A stretch of 64,000 nucleotides of DNA from Piscicola geometra (lineage: Eukaryota > Annelida > Clitellata > Hirudinida > Piscicolidae). Position 1 is the stretch's first letter. The number at the start of each line of letters is the position of its first letter. Under the pieces are notes generated by a model, which was not told the origin of the DNA, searched no databases, and saw nothing but the letters and a program-made list of their open reading frames with translations. This document shows, one piece after another, positions 42,702 through 56,300 of the stretch. A program made the translations under genes and the position numbers. The stretch spans positions 1,488,747-1,552,746 of the forward strand of contig OX030968.1 in the NCBI GenBank assembly GCA_943735955.1, in the 5' to 3' direction.

Positions 42702-45700
42702 CTACTACCTCTCTTAGGTATTCAGGGGTGGGGTGGATGGTGATACACTTTTCTTCGAGATCACTATCAGCACACCTCAGAGCGCCATTGTAGACCAATT
42801 CGTTGCTGAGTCGCATGATTTCCCTGCGTGGTTGGTTGGGTGGGTTGTTGTGGTTGTGGTGGTTGTTGTGGTTGTGTTGTTGTGGTTGTGTTGCTTGAAA
42901 GTTGTTGGTGTGGTTGGGTAGGTGGGTGGGTTGTTGCGGTTGTGTTGCTTGAAAGTTGTTGGTGTGGTTGGGTGGGTGGGTGGGTTGTTGCGGTTGTGTT
43001 GCTTGCAAGTTGTTGGTTTGGTTGGGTGGGTTGTTGTGGTTGGGTGGGTTGTTGTGGTTGGGTGGGTTGTTGTGGTTGGGTGGGTGGGTTGTTGTTGGAT
43101 GGGTAAGCGGGTCTTCGTAATGGGTTGTGGTTGGGATGAATAGATCTAAAGGTTTGAATATTTGAAGAAATAAATTTCTCAATAATTTTTTTCTCCTCCT
43201 CTTCCTCCTTTCCCTCTACCTCCTCCTCTTCCTCCCCCTCCTCCTCACTTATTCATTCTATACTGCTGATGCAACTCCACAGTACATCCCCTATTCTCCA
43301 GAAGGTCGAATGACGTCACTGACAAGCCCTTGCACCTGTCGTGGTGTCATGGTGTCATGTGTCATGGTGTCATGTGTCATGGTGTCATGTGTCATAGTGT
43401 CACGAGTGAAGCTATCATTACCATCTCCGTATACACGCTCCACCCCCTCCTCCCCTAAAATTCTGCCCCTAGCAGCGCCTCTCTCCCTACCAAACCCCTC
43501 CCATCTCACTACTAACCCCTCCCATCTCACTACTGACCCCCCTTCGTTCTAACTACCAAAATCCCACCCTCCTCACCTACCGAACCCCCCTTCTTCTCAC
43601 TACTAAAACCACCCTCACCTAGAGAACCCCCAGACCCCCTGCCACTACCAAACACCCTCTTCACCTACCAAACCCCCTCTCAATACCAAACCCCCTCTTC
43701 ACCTACCAAACCCCCTCTTCACCTACCAAACCCCCTCTCAATACCAAACCCCCTCTCACCTAGCAAGAGGGTCCCTAACGACAGGGGGCAGTTGTAAAGG
43801 GTCACCCACCAGCACGAACTTATCGCTGGCCAGTAACACCCCCAAGCCAGCTGTTAATAAGACCTATGTGGTGTAATAATAATTATTATATTTCAATGTA
43901 ATATTGTAATTGTAATAATCTATAAATAGTAATTATTAAATAATCATCATTTATTATCACCCCTGCCATGCAATCATCATCATGACCATCACTAACGTGC
44001 AATCATCATCATGACCACCACCACCATGCAATCATCATCATCACCTAGTACCATGAAGTCATCATCGCTACCACTACCCTGAAATCATCATTATCAGCAC
44101 TACAATGCAATCATCATCAGCACCACCACGTATTCATCATCATCATCACCACCTGGGACGCCTCATCTAGTATGCACACATCGAAGTTTCTCTTGTCGAT
44201 CAATGGATGGTTGCTGCCGTAACAAGTGGTTGCCACCACCCTCTGAGGTGGTGATGATGATGGTGTTGGATGGATAGATGGATGAAAAGATGAGTGAATG
44301 TATAGATGGTTTTCAACCCACCACAACCCACTCGAAACCCCCCAGCATCCACGATCCCCAATCCACCACGACCCCCCAGCACAACCCTCAACAAACTTTT
44401 CCCTACCACAACCTCCAACCTACCAATATTTCCAAACAACAACCCCCTAACCCACCAATTTTCCCATCCCACTAAAACCCTCCTAAACTCCCCTTACCCC
44501 CCAACCTAACCCTCAATAAGCTCCACCCCTAACCCCCTCACCCCCCCTCCCATCCCAACCACCCACCTTCTCATCATACAGCCTCTGCAGCTCAAGGGCA
44601 CTGACCACGCCCCTAACGAGTGCCTCTTCGCACAGATGATGCAAGCGTGCGTGGACCCGAGAGGCCTTACCCAAGCGTAGAACGCCAGCGTCTGCCTTCT
44701 GTGGGTGGTGATGATGATGATGGTGAAAGTGGTGGTGATGATGATGATGGTGGTGGTGATGATGATGATGACGGTGTGATGACCTAACCTTTTCCTGGCT
44801 CACCCACCCCTCGCAAAAATCTTCAAAACCTAGTCTTCCCCTTACCCATCCAACCCCCTCCTTCCCGCAAACTCACCCCATTCCCCCAACCCTTAACCCC
44901 CCCACCCCCCGCAACCTTTAAAACCCTGCCCCTAACCTTCCCCACCACCCTTCCAACCACCCCTGAAACTACCCATACCCTAACCCTAACTCGTGACCCT
45001 TCATCACCACCCTCGACCCTGCCTTCCCCTCAAATACCCTCAACCCCCCTCCTACCACAAACCCTGCCCCCCCCCCCCCCACCTACAAACCTTCTCTAGC
45101 AACTTGAGGAGGACATTATCGATGGCGGAGTGGCTGTTGGAGGCCAGGAGGACCCGGTGGCCCAGCACGATGTGGCAGTGAAGCAAGCAGGCGATAGTGC
45201 TCGATTTGCCTGTGGTTGTTGTGGTTGTTGAGGTGGTTGTTGAAGTGGTTGAAGTGGTTGAGGTGGTTGAGGTGGTTGAAGTGGTTGAGGTGGTTGTTGA
45301 AGTGGTTGAGGTGGTTGAAGTGGTTGAGGTGGTTGTTGAAGTGGTTGAGGTGGTTGAGGTGGTTGTGGTTGTTGTTGAAGTGGTTGAGGTGGTTGAGGTG
45401 GTTGAGGTTGTTGTTGAAGTGGTTGAGGTGGTTGAGGTGGTTGAGGTGGTTGAGGTGGTTGAGGTTGTTGTTGAAGTGGTTGAGGTGGTTGAGGTGGTTG
45501 AGGTGGTTGAGGTTGTTGTTGAAGTGGTTGAGGTGGTTGAGGTGGTTGAGGTGGTTGTGGTTGTGGTTGTTGAAGTGGTTGAGGTGGTTGAGGTGGTTGA
45601 GGTGGTTGAGGTGGTTGAGGTTGTTGTGGTTGTTGTGGTTGTTGAAGTGGTTGAGGTGGTTGAGGTGGTTGAGGTGGTTGAGGTGGTTGAGGTGGTTGAG

Positions 45701-48700
45701 GTGGTTGAGGTGGTTGAGGTGGTTGAGGTGGTTGAGGTGGTTGAGGTGGTTGTGGTTGTTGTTGAAGTGGTTGAGGTGGTTGAGGTGGTTGAGGTGGTTG
45801 TGGTTGTGGTTGTTGTGTTTGTTGTTGAAGTGGTTGAGGTGGTTGAGGTGGTTGTGGTTGTTGTTGAAGTGGTTGAGGTGGTTGAGGTGGTTGTGGTTGT
45901 GGTTGTTGTGTTTGTTGTTGAAGTGGTTGAGGTGGTTGAGGTGGTTGAGGTGGTTGTGGTTGTGGTTGTTGTGTTTGTTGTTGAAGTGGTTGAGGTGGTT
46001 GAGGTTGTTGTGGTTGTTGTTGAAGTGGTTGAGGTGGTTGAGGTGGTTGAGGTTGTTGTTGAAGTGGTTGAGGTGGTTGAGGTGGTTGAGGTGGTTGAGG
46101 TGGTTGAGGTTGTTGTTGAAGTGGTTGAGGTGGTTGAGGTGGTTGAGGTGGTTGAGGTTGTTGTTGAAGTGGTTGAGGTGGTTGAGGTGGTTGAGGTGGT
46201 TGTGGTTGTGGTTGTTGAAGTGGTTGAGGTGGTTGAGGTGGTTGAGGTGGTTGAGGTGGTTGAGGTTGTTGTGGTTGTTGTGGTTGTTGAAGTGGTTGAG
46301 GTGGTTGAGGTGGTTGAGGTGGTTGAGGTGGTTGAGGTGGTTGAGGTGGTTGAGGTGGTTGAGGTGGTTGAGGTGGTTGAGGTGGTTGAGGTGGTTGTGG
46401 TTGTTGTTGAAGTGGTTGAGGTGGTTGAGGTGGTTGAGGTGGTTGTGGTTGTGGTTGTTGTGTTTGTTGTTGAAGTGGTTGAGGTGGTTGAGGTGGTTGT
46501 GGTTGTTGTTGAAGTGGTTGAGGTGGTTGAGGTGGTTGTGGTTGTGGTTGTTGTGTTTGTTGTTGAAGTGGTTGAGGTGGTTGAGGTGGTTGAGGTGGTT
46601 GAGGTGGTTGTGGTTGTGGTTGTTGTGTTTGTTGTTGAAGTGGTTGAGGTGGTTGAGGTTGTTGTGGTTGTTGTTGAAGTGGTTGAGGTGGTTGAGGTGG
46701 TTGAGGTTGTTGTGGTTGTTGTGGTTGTTGAAGTGGTTGAGGTGGTTGAGGTTGTTGTGGTTGTTGTTGAAGTGGTTGAGGTGGTTGAGGTGGTTGAGGT
46801 TGTTGTTGAAGTGGTTGAGGTGGTTGAGGTGGTTGAGGTGGTTGAGGTTGTTGTTGAAGTGGTTGAGGTGGTTGAGGTGGTTGAGGTGGTTGAGGTTGTT
46901 GTTGAAGTGGTTGAGGTGGTTGAGGTGGTTGAGGTGGTTGTGGTTGTGGTTGTTGAAGTGGTTGAGGTGGTTGAGGTGGTTGAGGTGGTTGAGGTGGTTG
47001 AGGTTGTTGTGGTTGTTGTGGTTGTTGAAGTGGTTGAGGTGGTTGAGGTGGTTGAGGTGGTTGAGGTGGTTGAGGTGGTTGAGGTGGTTGAGGTGGTTGA
47101 GGTGGTTGAGGTGGTTGAGGTGGTTGAGGTGGTTGAGGTGGTTGTGGTTGTTGTTGAAGTGGTTGAGGTGGTTGAGGTGGTTGAGGTGGTTGTGGTTGTG
47201 GTTGTTGTGTTTGTTGTTGAAGTGGTTGAGGTGGTTGAGGTGGTTGTGGTTGTTGTTGAAGTGGTTGAGGTGGTTGAGGTGGTTGTGGTTGTGGTTGTTG
47301 TGTTTGTTGTTGAAGTGGTTGAGGTGGTTGAGGTGGTTGAGGTGGTTGAGGTGGTTGTGGTTGTGGTTGTTGTGTTTGTTGTTGAAGTGGTTGAGGTGGT
47401 TGAGGTTGTTGTGGTTGTTGTTGAAGTGGTTGAGGTGGTTGAGGTGGTTGAGGTTGTTGTTGAAGTGGTTGAGGTGGTTGAGGTGGTTGAGGTGGTTGAG
47501 GTGGTTGAGGTTGTTGTTGAAGTGGTTGAGGTGGTTGAGGTGGTTGAGGTGGTTGAGGTTGTTGTTGAAGTGGTTGAGGTGGTTGAGGTGGTTGAGGTGG
47601 TTGTGGTTGTGGTTGTTGAAGTGGTTGAGGTGGTTGAGGTGGTTGAGGTGGTTGAGGTGGTTGAGGTTGTTGTGGTTGTTGTGGTTGTTGAAGTGGTTGA
47701 GGTGGTTGAGGTGGTTGAGGTGGTTGAGGTGGTTGAGGTGGTTGAGGTGGTTGAGGTGGTTGAGGTGGTTGAGGTGGTTGAGGTGGTTGAGGTGGTTGAG
47801 GTGGTTGTGGTTGTTGTTGAAGTGGTTGAGGTGGTTGAGGTGGTTGAGGTGGTTGTGGTTGTGGTTGTTGTGTTTGTTGTTGAAGTGGTTGAGGTGGTTG
47901 AGGTGGTTGTGGTTGTTGTTGAAGTGGTTGAGGTGGTTGAGGTGGTTGTGGTTGTGGTTGTTGTGTTTGTTGTTGAAGTGGTTGAGGTGGTTGAGGTGGT
48001 TGAGGTGGTTGAGGTGGTTGTGGTTGTGGTTGTTGTGTTTGTTGTTGAAGTGGTTGAGGTGGTTGAAGTGGTTGAGGTGGTTGAGGTGGTTGAGGTGGTT
48101 GTGGTTGTTGTGGTTGTGGTTGTTGTGTTTGTTGTTGAAGTGGTTGAGGTGGTTGAGGTGGTTGAGGTGGTTGAGGTGGTTGAGGTTGTTGTGGTTGTGG
48201 TTGAAGTGGTTGAGGTGGTTGTGGTTGTTGTGGTTGTGGTTGTTGTTGTGGTTGTGGTTGTTGTGTTTGTTGTTGAAGTGGTTGAGGTTGTTGTGGTTGT
48301 TGTGGTTGTGGTTGTTGTTGTGGTTGTGGTTGTTGTGTTTGTTGTTGAAGTGGTTGAGGTGGTTGTGGTGGTTGTTGAAGTGGTTGAGGTGGTTGTTGTT
48401 GTGGTTGTTGTGTTTGTTGTTGAAGTGGTTGAGGTGGTTGTGGTGGTTGTTGTTGTGGTTGTGTAGTTGTTGTTGTGTTTGTTGTTGAGGTGGTTGTTGA
48501 AGTGGTTGAGGTGGTTGTGGTTGTTGTTGTTGTGGTTGTTGTTGTTGTGTAGTTGTTGTTGTGGTTGTTGTTGTTGTGTAGTTGTTGTTGTGTTTGTTGT
48601 TGAGGTGGTTGTTGAGGTGGTTGAGGTGGTTGTGGTTGTTGTTGAGGTTGTTGAAGTGGTTGTTGTGGTTGTGGTGGTTGTTGAGGTGGTTGTTGAGGTG

Positions 48701-50091
48701 GTTGAGGTGGTTGTGGTTGTTGTTGTGGTTGTTGTGGTTGTGGTTGTTGTTTAGTTGTTGTTGTGGTGGTTGTTGTGGTGGTTGTTGTTGTGTAGTTGTT
48801 GTGGTGGTTGTTGTTGAGATGGTTTTGTGTAGTTGATGTGGTGGTAGTTGTTGTGGTTGTTGTGGTGGTTGTTGTGGTGGTTGTTGTGGGTTTTGTAGTG
48901 GTTGTGGTGGTGGTTGTGGTGGTGGTTGTGGTGGTGGTTGTGGTGGTGGTTGTGGTGGTGGTTGTTGTTGTTGTAGTGGTTGTTGTGGTGGTTGTTTAGT
49001 TGTTGTTGTGGTGGTTGTTGTTGTGTAGTTGTTGTGGTGGTTGTTGTTGTGGTGGTTGTTGTGGTTGTTGTTGTGGTGGTTGTAGTGGTGGTTGTTGAGG
49101 TGGTTGTTGAGGTGGTTGTGTAGTTGTTGTTGTGGTAGTTGTGGTGGGTTTTGTAGTGGTTGTGTTGTGGTGGTTGTTGTGGTGGTTGTTGTTGTGGTTG
49201 TTGTGGGTTTTGTAGTGGTTGTGTTGTGGTGGTTGTTGTTGTGTAGTTGTTGTGGTGGTCGAATGTCATTTAATCAATGTGGTACTTGTGGCTGTGGTTG
49301 TTGTAATGGTATGGTTTGTGGCTGTGGTAGTTGTGGTGCGGTAGTTGTGATGTGGTTGTAGTAAAGTGGTTTTGTGGTGGTAGTGAATCAGAGTTAGGCT
49401 CTAAAACAAGCCCATTCCCATCAACGACCCGCTCCCCACCAACCACCACAAACCCCTTCCACCCTACCAACCACAATCCTCACCCCCCCCCCCTCCCCTA
49501 ACCAACCAAAACCCACAAGCAACCCTCCTCACCAACCAAAGACCCCCTCCCCACCAACCAACGACCCCCCACCAACCAACGACCCCCCCCCCCCCCCAAC
49601 CAACGACCCCCCCCCAACCAACGACCCCCCCCCCACCAACCCCCAAAAACTCCTCACACAAACTACAAACCCCCTTTTCCCGTCAAGCACAAGCCCCCTC
49701 CCTCCGCTTCACCAACCACCCAACCACCCGCCACCCACCAACCCCCCGCCCCCAACCAGAGCCAGGGTATCCCTTTACGAGTAGACACTGCTTAGCCATC
49801 AGGGAGCGTAAAACAGCCCATCGTTGTGTGCTGTTCATTCGGTGGATGCTGATGATGGGTTTGACTGGGTGGGTGGGAGGGAGGGGGGGAGGTTGAAATG
49901 GAGAGAAAGAGGGTTGAAATGGAGGGGGTTGAAATAGAGGGGGTTGAAATAGAGGGGGTGGCAAGAATTGAAAAAGAGAGAATGGAAAGGGGATATGTAA
50001 TGAGGTATGTAAAGAATAGGAGATGAAAGAGGGTAGGAAAGAAGGTAAAGTAATGAAAAAGAGTCATCTTTATCATCATCATTGACATCAG

Positions 50092-50134
<43 letters not shown>

Positions 50135-50270
50135 GTCATCATCACCAACTCAGATAAACGTCACGCTTCGGGTAAATCTTTTCAAACTCTGGCTCCTTCC
50201 CGTCCACCAACAAGGCCCTCAATCTAGCGCTATATCAAGTTGATGATAATGATGCTGATAGTGATACGAG

Positions 50271-50329
<59 letters not shown>

Positions 50330-53300
50330 TAGATGATGCGGGTGATGATAATGTTATTATGACGATGACAATGTTGATGATAGTGATCCATACTCATACG
50401 TAATGAAGGAGCATCCTCATCATCATTATTAACACCATCATCATCATCATCACCACCTAGCAGGGTCACGTGACATGAGCTTGGAGAGGTTGGAGAGACA
50501 GACAGACAGGGAATTGAACGTCTCAATCTTGTCTAGTCTGTACACTTGTTGTACTTGTTGTTGGCTTGGTTGTTGTTGTTGTTGTACTTGTTGTTGGCTT
50601 AGTTGTTGCTGTTGTTGTACTTGTTGTTTAGTTGATTTTTGTTGCTGTTGAGTTGATTTTTGTTGCTGTTGAGTTGATTTTTGTTGCTGTTGAGTTGATT
50701 TTTGTTGCTGTTGAGTTGATTTTTGTTGCTGTTGAGTTGATTTTTGTTGCTGTTGAGTTGATTTTGTTGTGCTTGATGTTGTCGGTTGTTGTTGTTGCTG
50801 ATGTCGATGTTTCTCTTTTTTGTGAAGGTCGCTGCAGGGTTGAATATAAATAATATGAAAGTGTGGCGTTGTATGGTATTACTATATAGTATTATATATA
50901 AATGTACACTATCATTCCTGATATTAGTATCATATAATATAATTGATACAATGTTATGATTGCATACTTCTCAGCCAAAATGGTGATCCTCGTGTTCCTC
51001 AAATGCTGATTCTTACCACCAAAACTACTACTACCAGCACCACCACTACTACCAGCACCACCACCATCATTACCATCAGCACCACCACTTCTACCAGCAC
51101 CACCACCACCATTACCATCAGCACCACCACCACTCTTGTTAACAGCCACCACCACCCCTGACGTCACAGCCACCCTCCTCATTCCACTTCCCTCACTCAC
51201 TATGATTCTGTCCCCTACTGATATGCTATTTTTATTATTATTATTATTAGAGTTGATCTTATTATTCTTGTTATTATTACTAACAACGTTACAACGCTTT
51301 ACAAAAGTTAACCTATACCCCTCATCATCATCATCATCATCACCACCCTTATTTTTATTTTGTTTATTTACATTCTCCAAGACCATCCCTCTCATACAAA
51401 GTCCTTGCTTTTCTCTTTAATTTTTTAAAATTATTTATTATTATTTTACAATGAATAAATAACATAAATAATAATAATAATGAAATTCTTTTAAATTAAT
51501 AAAACTCAAAAATTATTATAATTATTATTTTTATGATTAAATTCAATTAAATAATAATTACCTCTCTTTTGCAGGTCTCAGCCATATTTCTTGTGGATCT
51601 AATGGCTTTACAAAACTTTTATTATGATTATTATTATTATTATGATTATTATTATTATGATTACTATTATACTCAAGATGAAGGGCCGTGCACTGGTTCT
51701 TGAAAAACCTCAAATGACCTTCAAAGTATCATCATTATCATCATCATCATCACCACTATCATCATCATCATCACCATCACCACAATCATCATCATCATCA
51801 CCTACTGGCGTTCAGGTGCGACAGACACTCCGTGGAAAGAATCGACAAATGATGACTCGGATCCAGTTTGCTTACATTACCCCTATTACCAATTCCGACA
51901 TCATTATCAGCACCCACCATATCATCTTTACCACCACAATTATCATTATTATCATCACCAACACCACCACCACCACGAGCATCATCATCAGCACCACCCA
52001 CACGAGCATCATCATCAGCACCATCACCACGAGTATCATTACCAGCACCACCAGACATGTGATTCTCCTCATAGCATCTCAAGTAGAGGGAGCACTCTAG
52101 TTGATGGTCGCAGTAGGAGCAAGTCCTCGCATCTTCGACCACTGCAGCCAGACCGCAAGCTGACGTCATAATGTTGTTGTTGTTGTTGTGGGGGTCGTTT
52201 GGTGTTGTTGTGGTTGTTGTTGATAATACAAACCCGGGGTTTTTTGTCAAAGCCCTAATGAATATTCATGACTCACAATTAGGCTGTGAGGTGTTGAGGT
52301 AGTGGGAGCGCTCAGACGAACTGACCAAATAGTTAGACAGCCTATTACGAAGCTGGATCAAGCCTGCGTGCATAATTAATAGCCCCAATAAATATATTAT
52401 CAACACCTAATTAAATATTCATAAAAATAAATGCATATGCAAAAAATAATATGCAAATTACCGCCTATGGTCTTGATTTCGAAAGGTACGAATTTTAATG
52501 AAAGGCTTTTCAGGTATAACAGCATGCCTAATTTTTTATTACTATTGTTATCATTATTTTTATAATTATTGTTCTTTTTATTATTATCGTAAATTAAAAG
52601 TGAATCCATCATCAAAATGTAGAGATACACCTGCGAGAAAAATCATAATAATCATAATAATAATAATCATAATCATAATCATCATCATCATCATCAGCAC
52701 CTGGCCCATATGCTCTAGCGAATAGGAAACCTTTCCGGTCTTCAGCTCTATCGGCATGACCGCCTCCCCGCCCTTCAACTGCGTACAGCGGTGTTGATGA
52801 TGATGATGGTGGTGATGATGATGATTATGATGACGGTGGTCTTGATGATGATGGGTATGGTGATGATGATTATACAAATGATAATGATAAAAGTCATGTG
52901 TAAACACACCAACCTTCACTCTAGCCGTCACGTCGATCTTCCCCTTCAAACCGAGCCTTATTTGAATGAGAGCATAGACATTAAAATCTCAAATTCATCA
53001 AGATTTATGTCATCATAAAGCGCTATAAAATTACATTGACCACCATCCTCATCATCATAATCATCACCATAATCATCATCATCATCATCATCATAATCAT
53101 CATCATCATCATCATCATCATCATAATCATCATCATCATCATCAAGACATGCCTTGGACACCAGACGTTTTCTTCAATATCAACTACTTGGGAGATTTCA
53201 AATCCATCATTATCATCACCATCTTTATTATCGTTATTAGAAATTTTATTTTTATAATTATTTTTGAATTTACTTTTATAGTTTTCATTAATTTTAGCTA

Positions 53301-56300
53301 AATTATTATTATTGTTTTTATTATTATTATTATTATTATTGGGAACATGCTTCTGCACAAAGAGTTTAAGTTGATCCACGTAGCCGTCAACCTCCCCCAT
53401 CAACTCATCATAACTAACCCCCTTATTATAATTATTAGTATGATTATTATTACTATTATTATGATTATTATTATTATTAATATTATTATGATTTATATTA
53501 TTATTATCACTTCTACTACTACTACTACCACACATTCCCTGTTTATACATCTCCTTGACGATCCTTCGACCAATCAGAACCTTGCGTTTGAGGTCATCAA
53601 TCGAATCTGGGTCAGTCGTCTTGGAGAGCAGAGCCTGTGGGATGAAGTGAATTCCGCTGATTAAGGATAATAACAATATATTAATTGTAGATTATAAAGT
53701 ATAAATTAATTATAAAAATGAAAATTATTTATAATAAAATGAATTTAAAAAATATATAATTTAAGTTTAAAATGATGCATTATTTATTTAATTATATTTG
53801 TTGTAAATTATTTCTTTATAAAAATAATTTATTTATTTATTAAAATAATTTATTTATTTATAAAAATTATTTATTTATTTACAACAAATAAAAATTATTC
53901 ATAAAAATATAAATTATTTAGTCATATTTAAAATATAAGTATCATAATCAGAAACCTTTTGCCAATATTATGAATTTTCAAAATTCAAAATTATATAATG
54001 ATTTGTGATGAGTCACCTCTTGGAAAATGGCGTGCATTATGTTGCCCAGAAGGAGGTATGGACTTTGGGGCTTGGTGGTGTACTGAGTGGTGAGGATGAT
54101 GGTCATGATGGAGATGGTGATGATGATGATGACGATGGTGGTGGTAATGATTATGATGATGTTGGTGATGATTATAGTACTTATACTAAATAACTGAAGC
54201 ATACAAGCCACCTCTTAAACCATTTTAAAGCTATTTTCAGCCCCTCACAACCAACTATCCATCTACCCACCCATCCATCTACCCACCCCTCCATTTACCC
54301 ACCCCTCCATCTACCCAACCCATCTATCTACCCACCCCTCCATCTACCCAACCCTCCATCTACCCACCCATCTATCTACCCACCCACCCATCTACCCACC
54401 CATCCATCTACCCACCAATCTACCCACCCACCCATCCATCTACCCACCCACCCATCCATCTACCCACCCAACCCACCTTAAACTTCTCAGCCAACTGCAC
54501 CTTACGCATGCACCGCATAGCACCGGTCACATGTGTGCCACTCAACAGCCAATCAGGGTTCAGTATTAGAAGGTTATTTTTAGAATAGGATATTTCTATT
54601 CGGTCATCCTGGAATTCCCCAACCACATTTACTACGTCACCCTTCTTCACCTCTGTGTCGGCCCTGGTGGAAGTTTAATTGATTGATTAATTATGCAATT
54701 ATATGAATAATTAATTCGTGAATATGTAATTAATTATTCAGTAACTTTAAAACTAATAAATTAGTAACCATCATCATCAAGACACACTAACCAGAACTCG
54801 CTGAGCAGGGCTGTTTTGGTGGTGTTGTCATGTGGAGATGACAGTGTCAGAGTGGTGTGTCTGTGTTTATTATGAGTTATTTTGTGTGTCAGTGTCCTTT
54901 GATCAATCTAAATATATCTGTTTGTATATCCATAAAGTGTACTTATTAATCCCCATTCTTCCACCCATCCATCCATTCATTCACCTACCCATCCATCCAT
55001 ACACCCACCGACCCATCCATCCATACACCCACCGATCCATCCACCCATCCATCCATTCACCCACCCACCTACCCACCTATCCATCCATCCATGCATTCAT
55101 CCATTCACCCACCCACACACTCATCCATCCAATCACCAACCCATACCTTCCCAATCCCACTCACTCACTCCTTGTAACTACCTCCTCCACTCTGTATCGT
55201 CCATAACTATTCACTAATGGATGGGAATCATCATCATCATCATCTAATATCACATTATCATTATTATCTATCTTGACATCATCATCATCATCTATCATGA
55301 TATCATCATCATCACCATCATCTTTAATGACATCATTATCCGTAACCACTTTTTTATTTTTAGCATCATCATCATTAACATCCTTATAGTCATCATTAGA
55401 TTTACTCATTAAATTATCCTTAATCCCATTAAATTCCTCATCTAATTCATTCAGAATGCTTTCCAAATCACCATCTGTCAAGACGTTAGCACTAGTCACA
55501 TCCTCATTATCATCATCATCATTTACATCATCATCACCATCATCAGTTTTAGTGAGGGTTTTAAAAATATTTATATATGATTTTTTATTTATTTGTTGAC
55601 TACTTGAAGACGTAATATTATTACTACTTGTATTATGATTATTATTATTCTTGGTAACATTACTATTACTACTACTACTATCATCATCAACAATAATAAT
55701 AGCCTTGTCTTTATAAGAAATGTTCTCTTTTGCATTTTTCAGACAAGTGAAATGTGTTTGAGATGTAAACATTCTTTGTTTCTTTACATTCCTTTCATCA
55801 CTCACTAACTTCTTTCCTTTTCTTTTAATTTTATTATTATTATTATTGTTATTTTTAGGATCATTACTATCAGCACAGACTTTACCATTTCCCAAATGAC
55901 TGTTCAAAAAGCTTCGATTGAGATGGCGTTTTCTGATTGGAAGCAACGAGTCATCTTCAAATTCTGATTCATTAATGCTAATTGAATCACTAATTGAGTC
56001 CGCCTTAATTGGATTCTTAATTGAACAACTAATGGGATCATTATTTTTAGATGGATTACAGGTGGTGACTGTAGAATGCGTGGCTATGGCAAGTTCTTCT
56101 TTGCTTACTGGCTGAATGGTTGCAATGTTTTAGCATTTAAATACATGTTTTAAAAATTGATTTATTTAGGTTTTAGTTTCAAAATTCTGAAATTCATGTG
56201 AAAAAGATAAATTTATGTCATAAATTTTATGAACTACCTTGAAGAAAGAAGATAGTTTCTTCTGCTTATCATTGTCGTAAAAAGAAGCTTTCTGAGATGA

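Noticed and set aside
45197..48488. Two overlapping ORFs of about 1090 codons on the plus strand (Val/Glu and Trp/Leu repeats)
   Set aside because: They are translations of a satellite array inside a minus-strand DNA2 intron with firm flanking exons. Composition is set purely by the 9-bp unit.
45210..49370. CRISPR-like repeat-spacer array
   Set aside because: Units are contiguous without unique spacers, and the context is a eukaryotic intron.
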